A stretch of 64,000 nucleotides of DNA from contig NC_134683.1 of assembly GCF_024713945.1 (NCBI RefSeq), positions 3,535,501 through 3,599,500 of the forward strand. The letters run 5' to 3'. The stretch is from Dermatophagoides farinae. Lineage: Eukaryota; Arthropoda; Arachnida; Sarcoptiformes; Pyroglyphidae. Shown here piece by piece: positions 38,571 to 52,135 of this stretch (its first letter is position 1; every line of letters begins with the position of its first letter). The notes below the pieces were generated by a model. The model did not search any database. It was not told the DNA's origin and saw only the letters and a program-made list of their open reading frames with translations. Both the position numbers and the translations under genes were made by a program.

Positions 38571-38906
38571 AATAATTGATTGATTGATTGCTTGAACAAA
38601 AATCGAATTGAAGATTGTTATTAAATATAGGAATGTTGAATTATAATTGATTTAAATCGACAAATTGTTCTTGAATCCAAGAATTATATATAAAATTATT
38701 AAATTGGAAAAAAAATTGATCATTGATTTTCACTTTTTTTTTAGTCGTCATCATTCATTATAAATGCGCATGTGTATGCCGAAAATGAGTATCGATCAAT
38801 CTATTTGAATCAACAAACACACATGTGAGATTTATATTCGAATCAATTTGATTGCTAGAATTTTTTTTTCTCTAAAAAAAATACAAACAAAATTTCATTA
38901 TTTTTG
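38571..38906. other. Shared divergent promoter region, ZDHHC6 / APC16-like
   Basis: A 336-base spacer between two outward-facing start codons. It contains TGCGCATGTGTATG near 38765, which resembles half of an NRF-1-type site (GCGCATGCGC). Otherwise A+T-rich. Confidence 0.5.
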
Positions 38907-39272
38907 ATGGACGATTCATCATCAAGTGTTAATCATCATTCAAATAATAATCATAATAGTAGCAAGAAAGAAGGTAAATTATATCATTTTTATTACCACC
39001 ATCAAAATCATTAGTCTTTCTGTTTTTGTATTATTATATTATAGAATTTAATTTTCCTAAAGCTTTAAAGGATAATCAATCGTTTCCGGAATTGGATTCG
39101 AATAAAAAATCGAAAGGTTTGATTAATAATTTTTTCCCTTTTATTTTAATTTTTTTTACTGTAAATTGTAGATATATTCAAACAATTGGAATCATTACGC
39201 AAAGTTGCTGAAAATCTTAAAGAAGATGATTGGTGTCATTCATCATTGAATAAATATCTTGGATTACAATAA
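38907..39272 (+). CDS. Putative anaphase-promoting complex subunit 16-like protein
   Basis: Exons 38907-38973, 39045-39116 and 39172-39272, in phase, giving 79 residues. The N-terminal third is Ser/Asn/His-rich. The C terminus has the spacing of APC16: E-x-L, then V-A-E-x-L-x-x-D-D-W, then L-x-x-x-L-G-L (segment KVAENLKEDDWCHSSLNKYL), comparable to human APC16 ending in [20 protein letters not shown]. APC16 binds the TPR lobe of the APC/C ubiquitin ligase. Remarkably, its stop TAA (39270-39272) overlaps the ATG (39272-39274) of SENP8, so the SENP8 start lies in its last exon. The match is short and low, so the family call is tentative; existence of the gene is better supported by the splice structure. 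Confidence 0.6.
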
Positions 39273-39955
39273 TGGCTGTAAATAAAAAAATGTGTGATGA
39301 TGATTGGCAAATTGTTCTTAGCTACCATGATGCTATTATCCGGCAATCAGATTATCGAATATTACAATCACGACAATGGATCAATGATAGTTTGATTGAA
39401 TTCTGGTATGAATATCTTACACATAATCTTTTTAAAGAATATTCAAATCAACTACTATGTCTAAGTCCATCATTAACACAATTAATCAAAATGACTGATT
39501 CAATGGATGAGATTCAAGCCATTCTTCAGCCATTAGAAATTCAACAACGAAAATTAATATTAATACCAATGAATGATAATTTATCATATGATTATGGTGG
39601 TTCACATTGGTCATTACTTGTATTCATTAATGATGATGGTGATGATCAATCTCGTTTGGAATATTATGATTCAGCCAATCAAGAACAACATAAAGAAATG
39701 ATGATCAACATAAAGATAATTGGTTCTAAATTATCACAATTATTATCCTGTGATCCGGATATTCATTTTAAACAATGTCATCCACAAGAAGATGGCTATA
39801 ATTGTGGTATACATTTAATATGTAATTCTAATGCTATTTGTCAAAAATATCTAAATAATGATCAACGATCAATCACAACAATTATAACCAATGAACAGAT
39901 AAGATCATTTCGCATTGAATTAATCGATATAATCGATAGGTTAAAATCTAAATGA
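39272..39955 (+). CDS. SENP8: Sentrin-specific protease 8 (NEDD8 deneddylase)
   Basis: C48 cysteine protease that matures NEDD8 and removes it from cullins. Single exon, 227 residues. The triad is visible: His in GGSHWSLLVF, Asp in LEYYDSANQ, Cys in DGYNCGIHLICN; the family starts with LSYHDAIIRQSDYRIL and the substrate-side QWINDSLIEFWYEYL. ATG at 39272 overlaps the stop of the upstream APC16-like frame by one base (TAATG). A second in-frame Met lies six codons later. There is no spacer for a promoter of its own outside the upstream gene, so either the two share a transcript or SENP8 is started from within the upstream gene. Function assignment is secure. Confidence 0.94.
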   Translation: MAVNKKMCDDDWQIVLSYHDAIIRQSDYRILQSRQWINDSLIEFWYEYLTHNLFKEYSNQLLCLSPSLTQLIKMTDSMDEIQAILQPLEIQQRKLILIPMNDNLSYDYGGSHWSLLVFINDDGDDQSRLEYYDSANQEQHKEMMINIKIIGSKLSQLLSCDPDIHFKQCHPQEDGYNCGIHLICNSNAICQKYLNNDQRSITTIITNEQIRSFRIELIDIIDRLKSK

Positions 39956-40695
39956 TTCGAAATTTTATAATTTGTCATGCTATAGGTGAGAATTCGTTCA
40001 TCACATCATTTTATATCCGAAATTTATAGAAAAAAAAATCAACGTCATCTATCTCTTTATTATTAATAATAAATAAATGAAAACAAAATTATGATTATCA
40101 TCGTCATAAAATCTTTTCAACAATGATGATGATTTTGTGTTTGATTTTTTTTTTTTTGTTTGTGACATGGAATTAACACTCTACAATCAAATGAAAGAAA
40201 AAAAAAAAATTTAGATTACAATACAAGTACACGATACCAGTAGAGGGCAGCAGCAATGTATCGGTGGTGTGATAATTGAAAAAAAATCTTTCCCTCCCTC
40301 ACAATAGTGTGTGTGTGTGTATTGAAATTTTTTGCTAACATTGAAAAGGACACTTTGGATGTGTATAAGGAGAATTGAATGAGGAGGATGAAAATCTGGT
40401 TATGCTACACACACATACAAAAACCGATAGAACTTTGTAAAAGAACTTTTCTCCATCTCCATCTCTCTCTCTCTCACTTTCACAAACACATCATATTCAC
40501 TTCGTATCATCACATTTATATTTCATTTTTGTTGGCCAAAATTTTTTTTTTTATTTTCTATCCAGTTTGTTCCAAAAGAAAAACAATTTGTGTGTGTTTG
40601 TGTGTGAAAATCAATCAATCACAACTTTTCAAACATTTTTTGAATCAACGATCGACAATAATTAATTAATTAATTCATTCATAAAGAGAAAAAAA
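39956..40695. other. Intergenic between SENP8 and VDAC
   Basis: A 740-base spacer with homopolymer tracts, a TC run near 40460, and the perfect CTCF-type motif at 40237. It must hold the VDAC promoter. A 96-codon frame at 40379-40669 is judged accidental. Confidence 0.6.
40237..40252 (+). promoter_or_regulatory. Perfect CTCF-type consensus site
   Basis: CCAGTAGAGGGCAGCA fits CCASYAGRKGGCRSYR at all 16 positions. It lies 282 bases downstream of the SENP8 stop and ~444 bases before the VDAC start, between two plus-strand genes. Binding is inferred from motif only, but a 16/16 match in DNA this A+T-rich is unlikely by chance. Confidence 0.65.
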
Positions 40696-41838
40696 ATGGC
40701 TCCACCATGTTATTCTGATCTTGGAAAACAAGCACGAGATATTTTCTCGAAAAATTATCGTTAGTATAGCTTCGATACCCTTTTTCGATTTTTTTAAATA
40801 ATTTTTTTTTTACAATTTATGCAGATTTTGGCCTGGTAAAATTGGATGTGAAAACCAAAACACAGAATAATGTTGAATTTGCCGTTAATGGTGTATCGGT
40901 TAATGATACTGGCCGTGTGAATGCTACGTTGGAAACCAAGTACTTTTTCAAAGATTGGAATTGTACCCTTAAAGAAAAATGGACAACCGACAATACCATA
41001 CTTACTGAATTACAATTTGATGATCAATTTATTAAAGGATCAAAATTGTTATTCAATGGTAATATTGCTCCACAATCTGGTAAAAAATCCGGTGCCATCA
41101 AAACAGCATTGAAAGGTGATTGTTTTCATGCTAATGCTGATTTTGATTTTGATTCACTTAACAATGGTACTATTGTACATGGTTCATTGGTACTTGGGTT
41201 AGTATTTTTAATTTTAAAGAAACAAATTTAATTTAATTCATTTTATCCATACATCAATAGCCAAGCTGGATGGCTTGCTGGTGCACAATTATCATTCAAT
41301 CCACAACAAGGAAAATTGAATAAAACCAATTTTGCTATCGGTTATTTGGACAAGGACTTTCAAGTTCATACTAATGTGTATGTGTAGTTGATCGATGTTT
41401 TTTTTTGATATATCGATATAATAATCTGTTTAATCGTTCATCTATTTTTTTCCAATTATGAAAATTAGAACGGATGGTAAAGAATTTTCCGGTTCATTGT
41501 ATCAAAAAATTGCCCATAATTTGGAAAGTGCCATCACTATTTCATGTGCATCTGCCGATAATACACCCAATTTTAATATTGGCTGTCTGTATCGTATGGA
41601 TGAAGATACACAGATTAAGGTTAGCCATCATTTTGTTCTTTCTCAATGTGAATCAATCTAAATTGAACAAAATACATTGTATTTCTAGGCACGTGTAAAC
41701 ACCAAGAGCAACATTGGATTGGCATTGATTCGTCGTCTACGACCAGGAATTACATTCACATTGAATGCTTTGATTGATGGTAAAAATTTCAATCAAGGTG
41801 GCCATAAAATGGGTATGGGTATCGATTTGAGTGCTTAA
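40696..41838 (+). CDS. VDAC: Voltage-dependent anion channel (mitochondrial porin)
   Basis: Outer-membrane beta-barrel channel for ATP, ADP and other metabolites. Exons 40696-40759, 40825-41197, 41261-41377, 41469-41619 and 41689-41838, phases all consistent, giving 284 residues (family ~283). The N-terminal helix MAPPCYSDLGKQARDIF is typical, followed by FGLVKLDVKTKT, and the conserved C terminus reads GGHKMGMGIDLSA. Start is set by the invariant MAPP. No unusual feature; short introns of 60-90 bases. Confidence 0.97.
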
Positions 41839-42194
41839 AAATATGTTGATCAATAAGAAAAAATGTCGCCCCAATTGGAATGGATATGGGAAAAAAATAA
41901 GAAGCCACCGCCACACCCACATACACATACATATTTACGCCTACATAGGATTATTATTTTTTTCAGCTCCTTATTTTCTCTAGATATTCATTAGTTTTTT
42001 TTTCTTTTCTTTTTTCTCTATTTAAAAAAATCATATCTTCGTAATTAGCGAAAATTCTTTATACTGCAGCCAATGTACTACATACACACACACACACACA
42101 CAAAGAGAATTTAAATTTAAAAAATAAAAAGACTTGATTTATTTTAAAAATAATCATATCGTAATTGAAATATTCATGTGTAATAAAAAAAAGG
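41839..42194. other. Convergent 3' spacer, VDAC / phospho-lyase
   Basis: 356 bases carrying both 3' UTRs. A minus-strand AATAAA at 42138-42143 lies about 50 bases after the phospho-lyase stop and is a likely polyadenylation signal. A short CA run is at ~42082. Confidence 0.6.
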
Positions 42195-44189
<1,995 letters not shown>

Positions 44190-46393
44190 TTTGACAATTT
44201 GGTCTATGTGTATGGTTGCATGAGTTTAGATGATTGAATGATGATTGAAATGAATCTACTATTTATAAAAATCATCATCATCATCATTCTCTTTTTTCTC
44301 TGTTTTAGTTTTTTTTTGTGCCACAAATGCCAGTAATGCGTGTTTGTGTATGTGTGTCGGTTTTGGCCATGTTTGGTTTTGCCTCAAAAACAACAACAAA
44401 AAAAAACTGACAAACTGTTTTTGGTGGAAAGGGGAAAAAAACAAGGAGGGATAAACTCTATTTTGTCATGGCAAACATGTTGATGATGATGATGATGATG
44501 AACATTTTATCATACAGTGCACTGTGAAAATAAGAAAGAGAGAAAAAAATGATGTGAAGGAGGGGGCGAATGTAACAAAAAAAAAATTGTTTGTTTGTTT
44601 GATATGATAAAAATCGAATACGGAATCTATCAGGATATCACACAAAAAAAAATTATTGTCAATTTTTCTGTTTTGAAATCCAATTTGATTGGCCACACAA
44701 AAAAAACTCGAAAGGATAACGATGATGATGAAGACGACGACGACGACGACGACGATGTTGGTGATGATGATGTATTAATCCGGTTTGTCCACCGTTATCA
44801 TATCCAATCATGATCAGCAATTATGGAAAAATTCGTAATGTTTAAAAAAAAAATTGAATTACAATTTTCATCAATTCGTATATAAACATTGATAATTTTT
44901 TTTTCTTCTTGATTTAAACACACAACCTCGTTAAAAACATTTCATATATATATAAGAGATCAGATTACCAGATTTGATTCATCATTTTTGATTAACCGAT
45001 ATGAATGTTTGCTGATTGATAACGATAATAAAATAAAATTTGATTGATCATCATCACGTGTATTGACCATGATGATGAAATTGAATGATGAAAAAAAAAT
45101 AAATGAAGCAATAAATACGTAAAATAACGACGAAAAAGAAAATCCATGTAATTGATAAATCCAGTTTGAACCGAATTTATCAATTTTTCTAGATTTATTT
45201 GGAAAACAAAATTTGATTATCTCTTGTGTTCGAAAATCGTTTGTAATAGGTGTACCGACTATATTGACAACAACGATAACCAGGTTACTAAGGGTTCGAA
45301 TAATTTTTCTGAATGATGTACACTCATATCGTAATCATTTGATTAGATTTTGACAGTTCGACAAATGAATGAATGAAATGAATTTACTGATCAATTTTAC
45401 CTACATGAAAATTTTGATCTGAAATTACAGAAAAAAAAAATGAATTCGATTACAACATAACATGATTGATTTAGCCATACACTGTATTACTTGCACTGTC
45501 AAATAGAAAAAAAATCACCTCCTCCTGTGTTACATAATAATAACTTTGAAATAATCACTTAGATAATGTGGAAAAGAAACAAAAGAAAAAAAAATTATTA
45601 TCCGGATTTATATAATTTTGTTGTCATTTTGTGTGAAAATATTCTTCTTTGGTGGTGGTAGTGGTGGTGGTGGATGAGTGCGTGGGTGGGTGAAAATAGG
45701 TGCAAAAGAGATATTGAAATAATTAAATTTTCCGGCTGAATTCACTTTTTTTTCAATTACAATTTTCACCATGTACGGAATACATGTGTGAAAGAAAACT
45801 TTCAAGGAGTAAAATTTCGTCTCTGAAATTTTTTTTTTATAGCAAATTAAATCAAGTGGTCCAAGAATATTCACATATCGTGCATATCACACACACACAC
45901 ACATGTGAGCCAATTGTCCAGTTGTTCCAGACATGTTGTTGGCCATCAAATACGATGATGATTGTGAATGTGATGACCCCCCACTATGAACCCTTTCGAA
46001 ATGTTCAAGTGTGTGTGTGTGTGTGGGAGTGTGACAAATTTTTTTTTTCTACTAATAACCTCAAATGACCGAAAAAAAAACGTTCTGTCCTGTTAATTAT
46101 ATTTTGTCTCACTGTTTGAACATATGAATATTTCTTTTTTCCCATGGATCAAAAACATATTCATATATTTTCAGATACATTCAACAAATGGTAATCATTC
46201 TGATCACAAATACACATTTGTTATTCTGTTCTGTTTGTTTTTTTCATAATTTCATCTTATCAAAACATTGATCATCATTATTGCACTGTTTTTTTTCGTT
46301 TCGTTTCGTTTCGTTTCTCCTCTTCAGATACAATCGATTCGTCATATCAAATCAATCAATCAATCAATCATCAATTTTTTTTTGCATAAAAAT
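44190..46393. other. Intergenic, divergent between phospho-lyase and Wnt gene
   Basis: 2.2 kb with many poly-A/T tracts, a GAC/GAT array near 44729-44771, GGT runs near 45651 and CA/TG runs near 45890 and 46010. It should contain Wnt regulatory DNA. Several 60-95-codon frames run through these satellites and are rejected. No RNA gene seen. Confidence 0.6.
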
Positions 46394-48068
46394 ATGTCAT
46401 CAATCATCATCATTGTTAATAATGATAAATTATCAACAAACTATCAGGTTTGGTCATTATTATCATCATCATCATCGTTAATATATCGATTATTTCATGT
46501 GACAATCTCATTATTATTGATATTGCCTGTCAATCATCATCATGTCTATTCTTGGTAAGTTCTCTTTTTTTTTTTTTCTATCTCAAAAAAAAACTTTATC
46601 ATCATTTGAATAATTGTCGTCATTAATAAAAAAAATTAATAATCATCATTAATCAATTTGATTCGATTTGATTTGATTCGATTCAATTGGAAAGATACAA
46701 AAAAAAAATGTTCCGGATACAAATCACAAACAAACAGTACAATTTTTTGGACTTTAAAGAAAAAGTGGATTTTAAACAAAAAAAAAATTCGGTCATTGTA
46801 CTGTTTATTATGAAAAGGACAGATTGATCAATTTGATTGTTTTTATTTTTTTTTTTTTTTTTTTGGGTTTCTCTTACACACAACAGGTCATTGGGCAATA
46901 TGTTACGTACAAGTAGCCAGGCAACATTATCTAGTTTTGAAACCGTTTGGATTGGTGCACAAAAAGGTTTAGATGAATGTTCGAAACAATTTATGTATGA
47001 ACGATGGCCATGTCCAGAATCGATACTATCGGAAGTTTATCAAAATCATCTACCAAGTATGTTGTTGTTTCTGGTTCGATTTTTTTTTCATTTGAATTTT
47101 TTATTCAAATTTTTTTTCTGGATAAAGTAAATCGAGAAGTAGCATTTGTACAGGCAATTATAAGTGCCGGTATTGTACATACGGTTACAAGAAATTGTAG
47201 TGCCGGTTCATTGGATAATTGTAAATGTACACGATCATCAATATTGAATGGCAATGATGATGAACAATCAATGCGTAATGATTTCCGTTGGGGTGGTTGT
47301 AGTGATAATGTTGAACTTGGTTATCGTGTTGCTGTTGCCCATCTGGATGATCGTGAAACTGGACAAGATTTAAAGGCTAAAATTCGTCTACATAATCATC
47401 GTGTTGGTCGAATTGTAAGTAATTTGTTTTCGAAAAAAAATCATTTTTTTTTTTTATTTTTTTGTTTGTAAAATCAGTCAGTAAAAGAAACAATGATACG
47501 AAAATGTAAATGTCATGGTGTAAGTGGATCATGTTCAATGCAAACCTGTTGGATGAAAGTGAATGAATTTCGTGAAATTGGTAATTACCTTAAGAAAGCT
47601 TATCGAAAAGCGGTAAAAATTGAAAATAATTCACCATGGGAACAGAATAATCAACCAGAAGTGCCCACATGGAAATTAATGTATCTACATGATTCACCGG
47701 ATTATTGTAAAGCGGATATGAATTCAACATTCGGTTCATATACCGGTACATTAGGTCGTCATTGTTCAATGCGCAAAGATGATGATGTTACCGGTGAAGA
47801 AAGAAAAAGTTGTCGCCGTCTTTGTAAACAATGTGGTTATCGTGTACGACGTGAACGCCGTATAATAACAACCACCTGTAATTGTCGTTTTGAATTCTGT
47901 TGCCAGGTACATTGTCAACAATGTCAACGTGAAGAATTTACCTATGTTTGTGCACCATCATTATTACCATCATCATCATCATCATCATCATCAATCAACA
48001 ACAACAACGACGACGACGGCAACATCTGTATAGTGGACAACCACCCACACAGTCGGCGTTGTCTGTAA
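46394..48068 (+). CDS. Wnt8: Secreted Wnt ligand, Wnt8/WntD-like
   Basis: Lipid-modified signalling protein. Exons 46394-46554, 46887-47056, 47128-47414 and 47478-48068, phases consistent, 402 residues. A hydrophobic signal (HVTISLLLILPV) lies late in exon 1, at ~residues 34-47. Then NREVAFVQAIISAG, TRNCSAGSLDNCKC, WGGCSDNVELGYRVA and the acylated-serine block KCKCHGVSGSCSMQTCW; the Cys-rich C-terminal domain reads SCRRLCKQCGYRVRRERR and CNCRFEFCCQVHCQQCQ. The pattern SPDYCKADMNSTFGSYTGT resembles Wnt8. After the usual final Cys region there is a Ser/Asn/Asp extension from ATC/AAC repeats. The exon 1 start could be an upstream in-frame Met or codon. Wnt class is certain; subfamily is inferred. 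Confidence 0.92.
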
Positions 48069-49295
48069 ATGAATTTTATAAACGAAAAAACAAATTTTAT
48101 GGCTTAATTACACACCTGTTTTGAATGTTTTTTTTTCACACACACACATTGTGTTTGTGTATTTTTTCTGTTAGAATTAAACGAGAGTAGTGTTACTCTC
48201 TTATTTATTTGAAATTCAATTTAAGGAATCACTACTAACCAACTTTCTTTGGGAATATCTTTTAACTGAGATGATTCCTATTTTCAATGGTCTAGTCAAA
48301 TTGTCTACGTTGTTCTTAGGTCCTTAGTGTTTGTGTTAAGACGACTATAGTCTGGGTTTGTCACAACAAAAAAGAGTCGTCGTCGTTGAACATAAGTCCA
48401 GTGCATTATTATGGAATATTGGGATACGTATACGTAGGAGGGTTTATTGTTTATTTCAAGTCAATGAACCCATTTGGTTTATTCAACAGAGACGGTCCAA
48501 GCTACAAGAACAAAAACAGCAATAACAACAACAAAAAAAATATATTTGGATATATGGGCCATTTGGGGGTGTGTGTTTGGATTCTAGAGAGAGAGAGAGT
48601 GGAAAAGAGAATCAACCAATCAACCTAAAGAACAAATAAAAACAGAAAAAAAATTGTTTCTTTCATACTGGATCATCAACAACATCAATGATGATTGTTA
48701 TGGAATTGGGTAGAAAAAAAAATTCCATTTTTTTTCCCTGCCCTAGAATCATAATCATTGCCATTGGGCATCATCATTCGCCTATATAGATTATGAATGT
48801 TTAAATCAATGAAAAAAAAATGAATAGATGGATAAGGAGGGGTTTCCAGTTCATTTATAGAATTCTAGAATAATAATAATAATAACCAGAATCTTGAAAT
48901 TCGAAACATTTTCTTCACATTTGATTCTTGTCGAATGTTTTTATGGACGAACAAAATATAGGACTATGACGCATGTGTGTAAAAAACATTATTTTCAGAG
49001 CCTGCATTTTTTTTTGTTGTTGATGGTAGTAGTGGTTGGTGGTGGTGATGGTGGTGGTAGTAGCTCGAGTCACAGTCTGTTCGATTTTTTTTCATCTCTG
49101 GTTACATAAAACGGAATAATAATTTTTTTTATTATATTTGATGATTCAATTCGTCATCTGAAAATAATTCTTGAAGAATTTTTTTTTCCGTTTTATTTTC
49201 AAAAATTCTTTCAAGAGATTATTTCAATGATGATGATTCAATGATTATCAAATCTAAGCTCTATTGTTTGTTGTTTATTCAATTAATAATTTTGA
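48069..49295. other. Intergenic between Wnt8-like and KCTD
   Basis: 1.2 kb. Most is satellite-rich, but 48165-48400 is a non-repetitive block with several short inverted repeats (described in the findings). No coding frame supported. Confidence 0.55.
48183..48200. repeat. Small perfect hairpin
   Basis: GAGAGTAGTGTTACTCTC forms a 7-bp perfect stem with a 4-base loop, followed within 100 bases by a second inverted pair (48224-48231 with 48272-48279). Confidence 0.5.
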
Positions 49296-50468
49296 ATGTC
49301 TCAAAATAATAATAAACAACAATTGGATTCTACAGAATTTGATGATACTACTAGTCCTAAAAGTGTTGGTGATGATGATGGTGATGGTAATGATCCAAAT
49401 CCTGCTTGTATTTCAGTGACACAAAAATCATCAAGAATTATTTATAGTACAAGTGGTAAAAGTCGATCTGAAGAAGATAATCAAACAAAATCTTTGTCAT
49501 CATCAAAAATGATGACGGCTACAACTAATTTAACAATGAAAAATGATATTAATAGTAAATCGGATGACCAATTATCATCATCCGGATCTTCGTCATCATC
49601 ATCATCATCATCATCATCGGCAATAATAGCTGATATTTGTAGTACCTCATCATCATCACCATCAACATCATCCGGTTGTTTATTGGTTGAGAATTGTACA
49701 ATCGAAACAAATGGTAGCAGTGGTGGTGGTGAAAATATTAGTTATCATGATTGTCAATCACCAACAACAATGATGATGAACCATCATAATCATAATAATA
49801 ATAATAATAATTGTCAAAGAACGATGAATACGATTGAATTCAATAACAATAATAATAATAATGGTAAAACAAAGAATTCAAATGAATGGATCAAATTAAA
49901 TGTTGGTGGTACTTATTTTCAAACGACACGTACCACACTATGTAGTGATCGTAATTCGTTCTTTTATCGTCTTTGTCAACAAGATGATAATAAGAATAGT
50001 TTAGCATCGGAAAAGGTTTAATTGATTGAATCAAGTTTTAATGCATTCAAAAATTTATCAAACTTTTTTTCCCATTAATTTTAGGATGAAAATGGAGCCT
50101 ATTTAATTGATCGTGATCCATCATATTTTGCACCAATATTGAATTTTCTACGTCATGGTAAACTTATACTAAATAAAGATCTGAATGAAGAAGGTGTACT
50201 TGAAGAAGCCGAATTCTATAATATAACATCATTGATAAAATTATTACAACAACGTCATCTAGATCGTACAATGAATCATAATCCTAGTCCAGATTCATCA
50301 AAAAATCAAAATGTTTATCGTCTATTACATTGTCGTGAAAGTGAATTATCATTGGCTATATCAACACTATCGGATGGTTGGAAATTTGAACAATTATTAC
50401 CAAATTTTCCGAATTGGACCACCGACTATTTTGTTGTCGTATCACGTGAATATCCAATCAAAAGATAG
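49296..50468 (+). CDS. BTB/KCTD adaptor, KCTD2/5/17 (insomniac) type
   Basis: Cullin-3 substrate adaptor; fly insomniac of this subgroup controls sleep. Exons 49296-50015 and 50085-50468 give 367 residues. The first ~195 residues are Ser/Asn/Asp/Thr-rich low complexity and absent from vertebrate members. The T1/BTB domain begins [18 protein letters not shown] and runs through [20 protein letters not shown] and [16 protein letters not shown]. The C-terminal part carries [13 protein letters not shown] and [12 protein letters not shown], which mark this subgroup. The intron splits the BTB domain. Subgroup call is strong; which of the three paralogues cannot be said. Confidence 0.93.
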
Positions 50469-51274
50469 ATCAGATTACATCAAACACTAATCATTATCAT
50501 CATCATCAATCGAATCAATTTTTCGTTAAATTGATATCTGGTCAAATTCAATTCTTTTCTTCTTCTTCTTCTTGGTGGAAATGTTTTTTTTTTTTGGCTT
50601 CCATTTCCTATACATCTACCTTTCTACCTATTTATGATTATTATTACATAATGATTATATTCTTGCACTATATATTCTCAACAGTGCAAGATTGATTTGA
50701 TATTATAGAATTTAAAATTTCAAGATTTTTTCTCTTTTTTTGATAATTAGCACTCTTTTTTTTCACCAAAGGATTATTACACTTTATACAACCATTACCA
50801 CCACCAACATCACACCACCCTCTATGTCATTAATATAGACATTTTACCTGCCTAAATCAAAAACATCATCATCTTGATCACAACAACTGCCATCATCATC
50901 ATCATCATCATTTGCAATTTATTCAATTGAATTATATATTCATCATCACCATAATACCACAAACATTATACAACACAAAAAAAATAATGAACGGTGATTT
51001 GGCCGGGTGGGTGTGTGTATGTCTTGATCGAATTGATCTGTATTTATTATTATTACCATTTGAGTATATATATATAATGCTATTATTAATGTTGATATTG
51101 TTTGAACAATGATGGTGTGAGAAAATAATTGTTATGATGATGATGGTGGGAAACAGCACCTCGCAATCATTATTGTTATGATGAATTTTTTTTTTTTTTT
51201 TTGAAAAATTTTTCTTGTTGAATTGAATAATAATAATAAACAAACAATAAAATAAAATAAAATTCTTCATCATT
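50469..51274. other. Convergent spacer, KCTD / MCTS1
   Basis: About 800 bases of 3' UTR and satellites (CTT, ATC, AT). A 159-codon minus frame covering 50932-51411 overlaps the MCTS1 last exon and is Ile/Asn-rich; rejected as a gene. Confidence 0.6.
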
Positions 51275-52135
51275 TTATTTGTTTGGCTTAAGACGCCATA
51301 GACCATCATTAAGAAAATGTACATTTTCAATGGCAACACCACGATTAATTTTGGCACTGTGTGTGTGTGTATGAGTGAAAACAAATGAAATAAAAATTTC
51401 AATGAAATCAAATCAAATCAAATGTTTATGATCATCATCATCATCAACAGAGTAATACTTACATATCATCGACGGACATTTTCAATTTACCAACAGCTAA
51501 TGCATGTTGTTTACGTTCAGCCATAACAGTAACAATTGTTTCAGCTGGCAATCCATCAGTCATAATGGCACCTTTTGATGTTAATCCTGGACACATAATA
51601 TTTGCACCAGATAAAACGAATGTAATGGCACCTTCATCCACTTGCATCAATGGACATATGAATGGATCTAGATTGGTAATGAACATGTTATGTAGAGAGA
51701 TTAGAATCATTGAATGAAAAAAAAAAATAAATGGCCAATCTCGAAAAACTTACATTTATGTATTAATCGAAGTGTCGGATAATAACAATCATCACGTTGC
51801 CGAAAGAATAGATAATCACCAACAGAATTGACAATTACTTCGATATGATCTTGGCTGGAAAAAAAAATTCCATGAAACAAAAAAACATGACAATATGATA
51901 ATTTACCATTTAACTATACGTAGATTTTCTTTTTTCGGTATTATTTCATCAATATAATTCTCTAGATATGGAAATTGTTCGACCAATCGATTTTTAATAC
52001 CTTTTTGTACGCTTGATTTAAGCTGTGTGACACCCGATACATTTGTATCTTCGAATCTATGTGTTTTTTGAAGGAAAAATAGAATCAAATAAATTAACAA
52101 GAACTTGACAAGAATATTGCATACTTTTTGAACAT
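51275..52135 (-). CDS. MCTS1: MCTS1 translation reinitiation factor
   Basis: Ribosome-binding PUA protein that works with DENR in tRNA/40S recycling and reinitiation. Exons 52135-52125, 52056-51907, 51854-51754, 51667-51463 and 51356-51275; 182 residues (human 181). Exon 1 holds only 11 coding bases (MFKK), which is supported by the invariant start MFKKFE and phase. Seen: [39 protein letters not shown], and the PUA block [19 protein letters not shown] terminus [19 protein letters not shown] overlaps the stop codon. Divergent with the Noc2-like gene across 470 bases. Confidence 0.96.

Noticed and set aside
45270-45300. GGGTTCGAATA, reminiscent of a tRNA T-loop
   Set aside because: No acceptor stem, anticodon arm or D-arm can be drawn around it.
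50932-51411. 159-codon minus frame overlapping the end of MCTS1
   Set aside because: Ile/Asn-rich and out of frame with the well-supported last MCTS1 exon.
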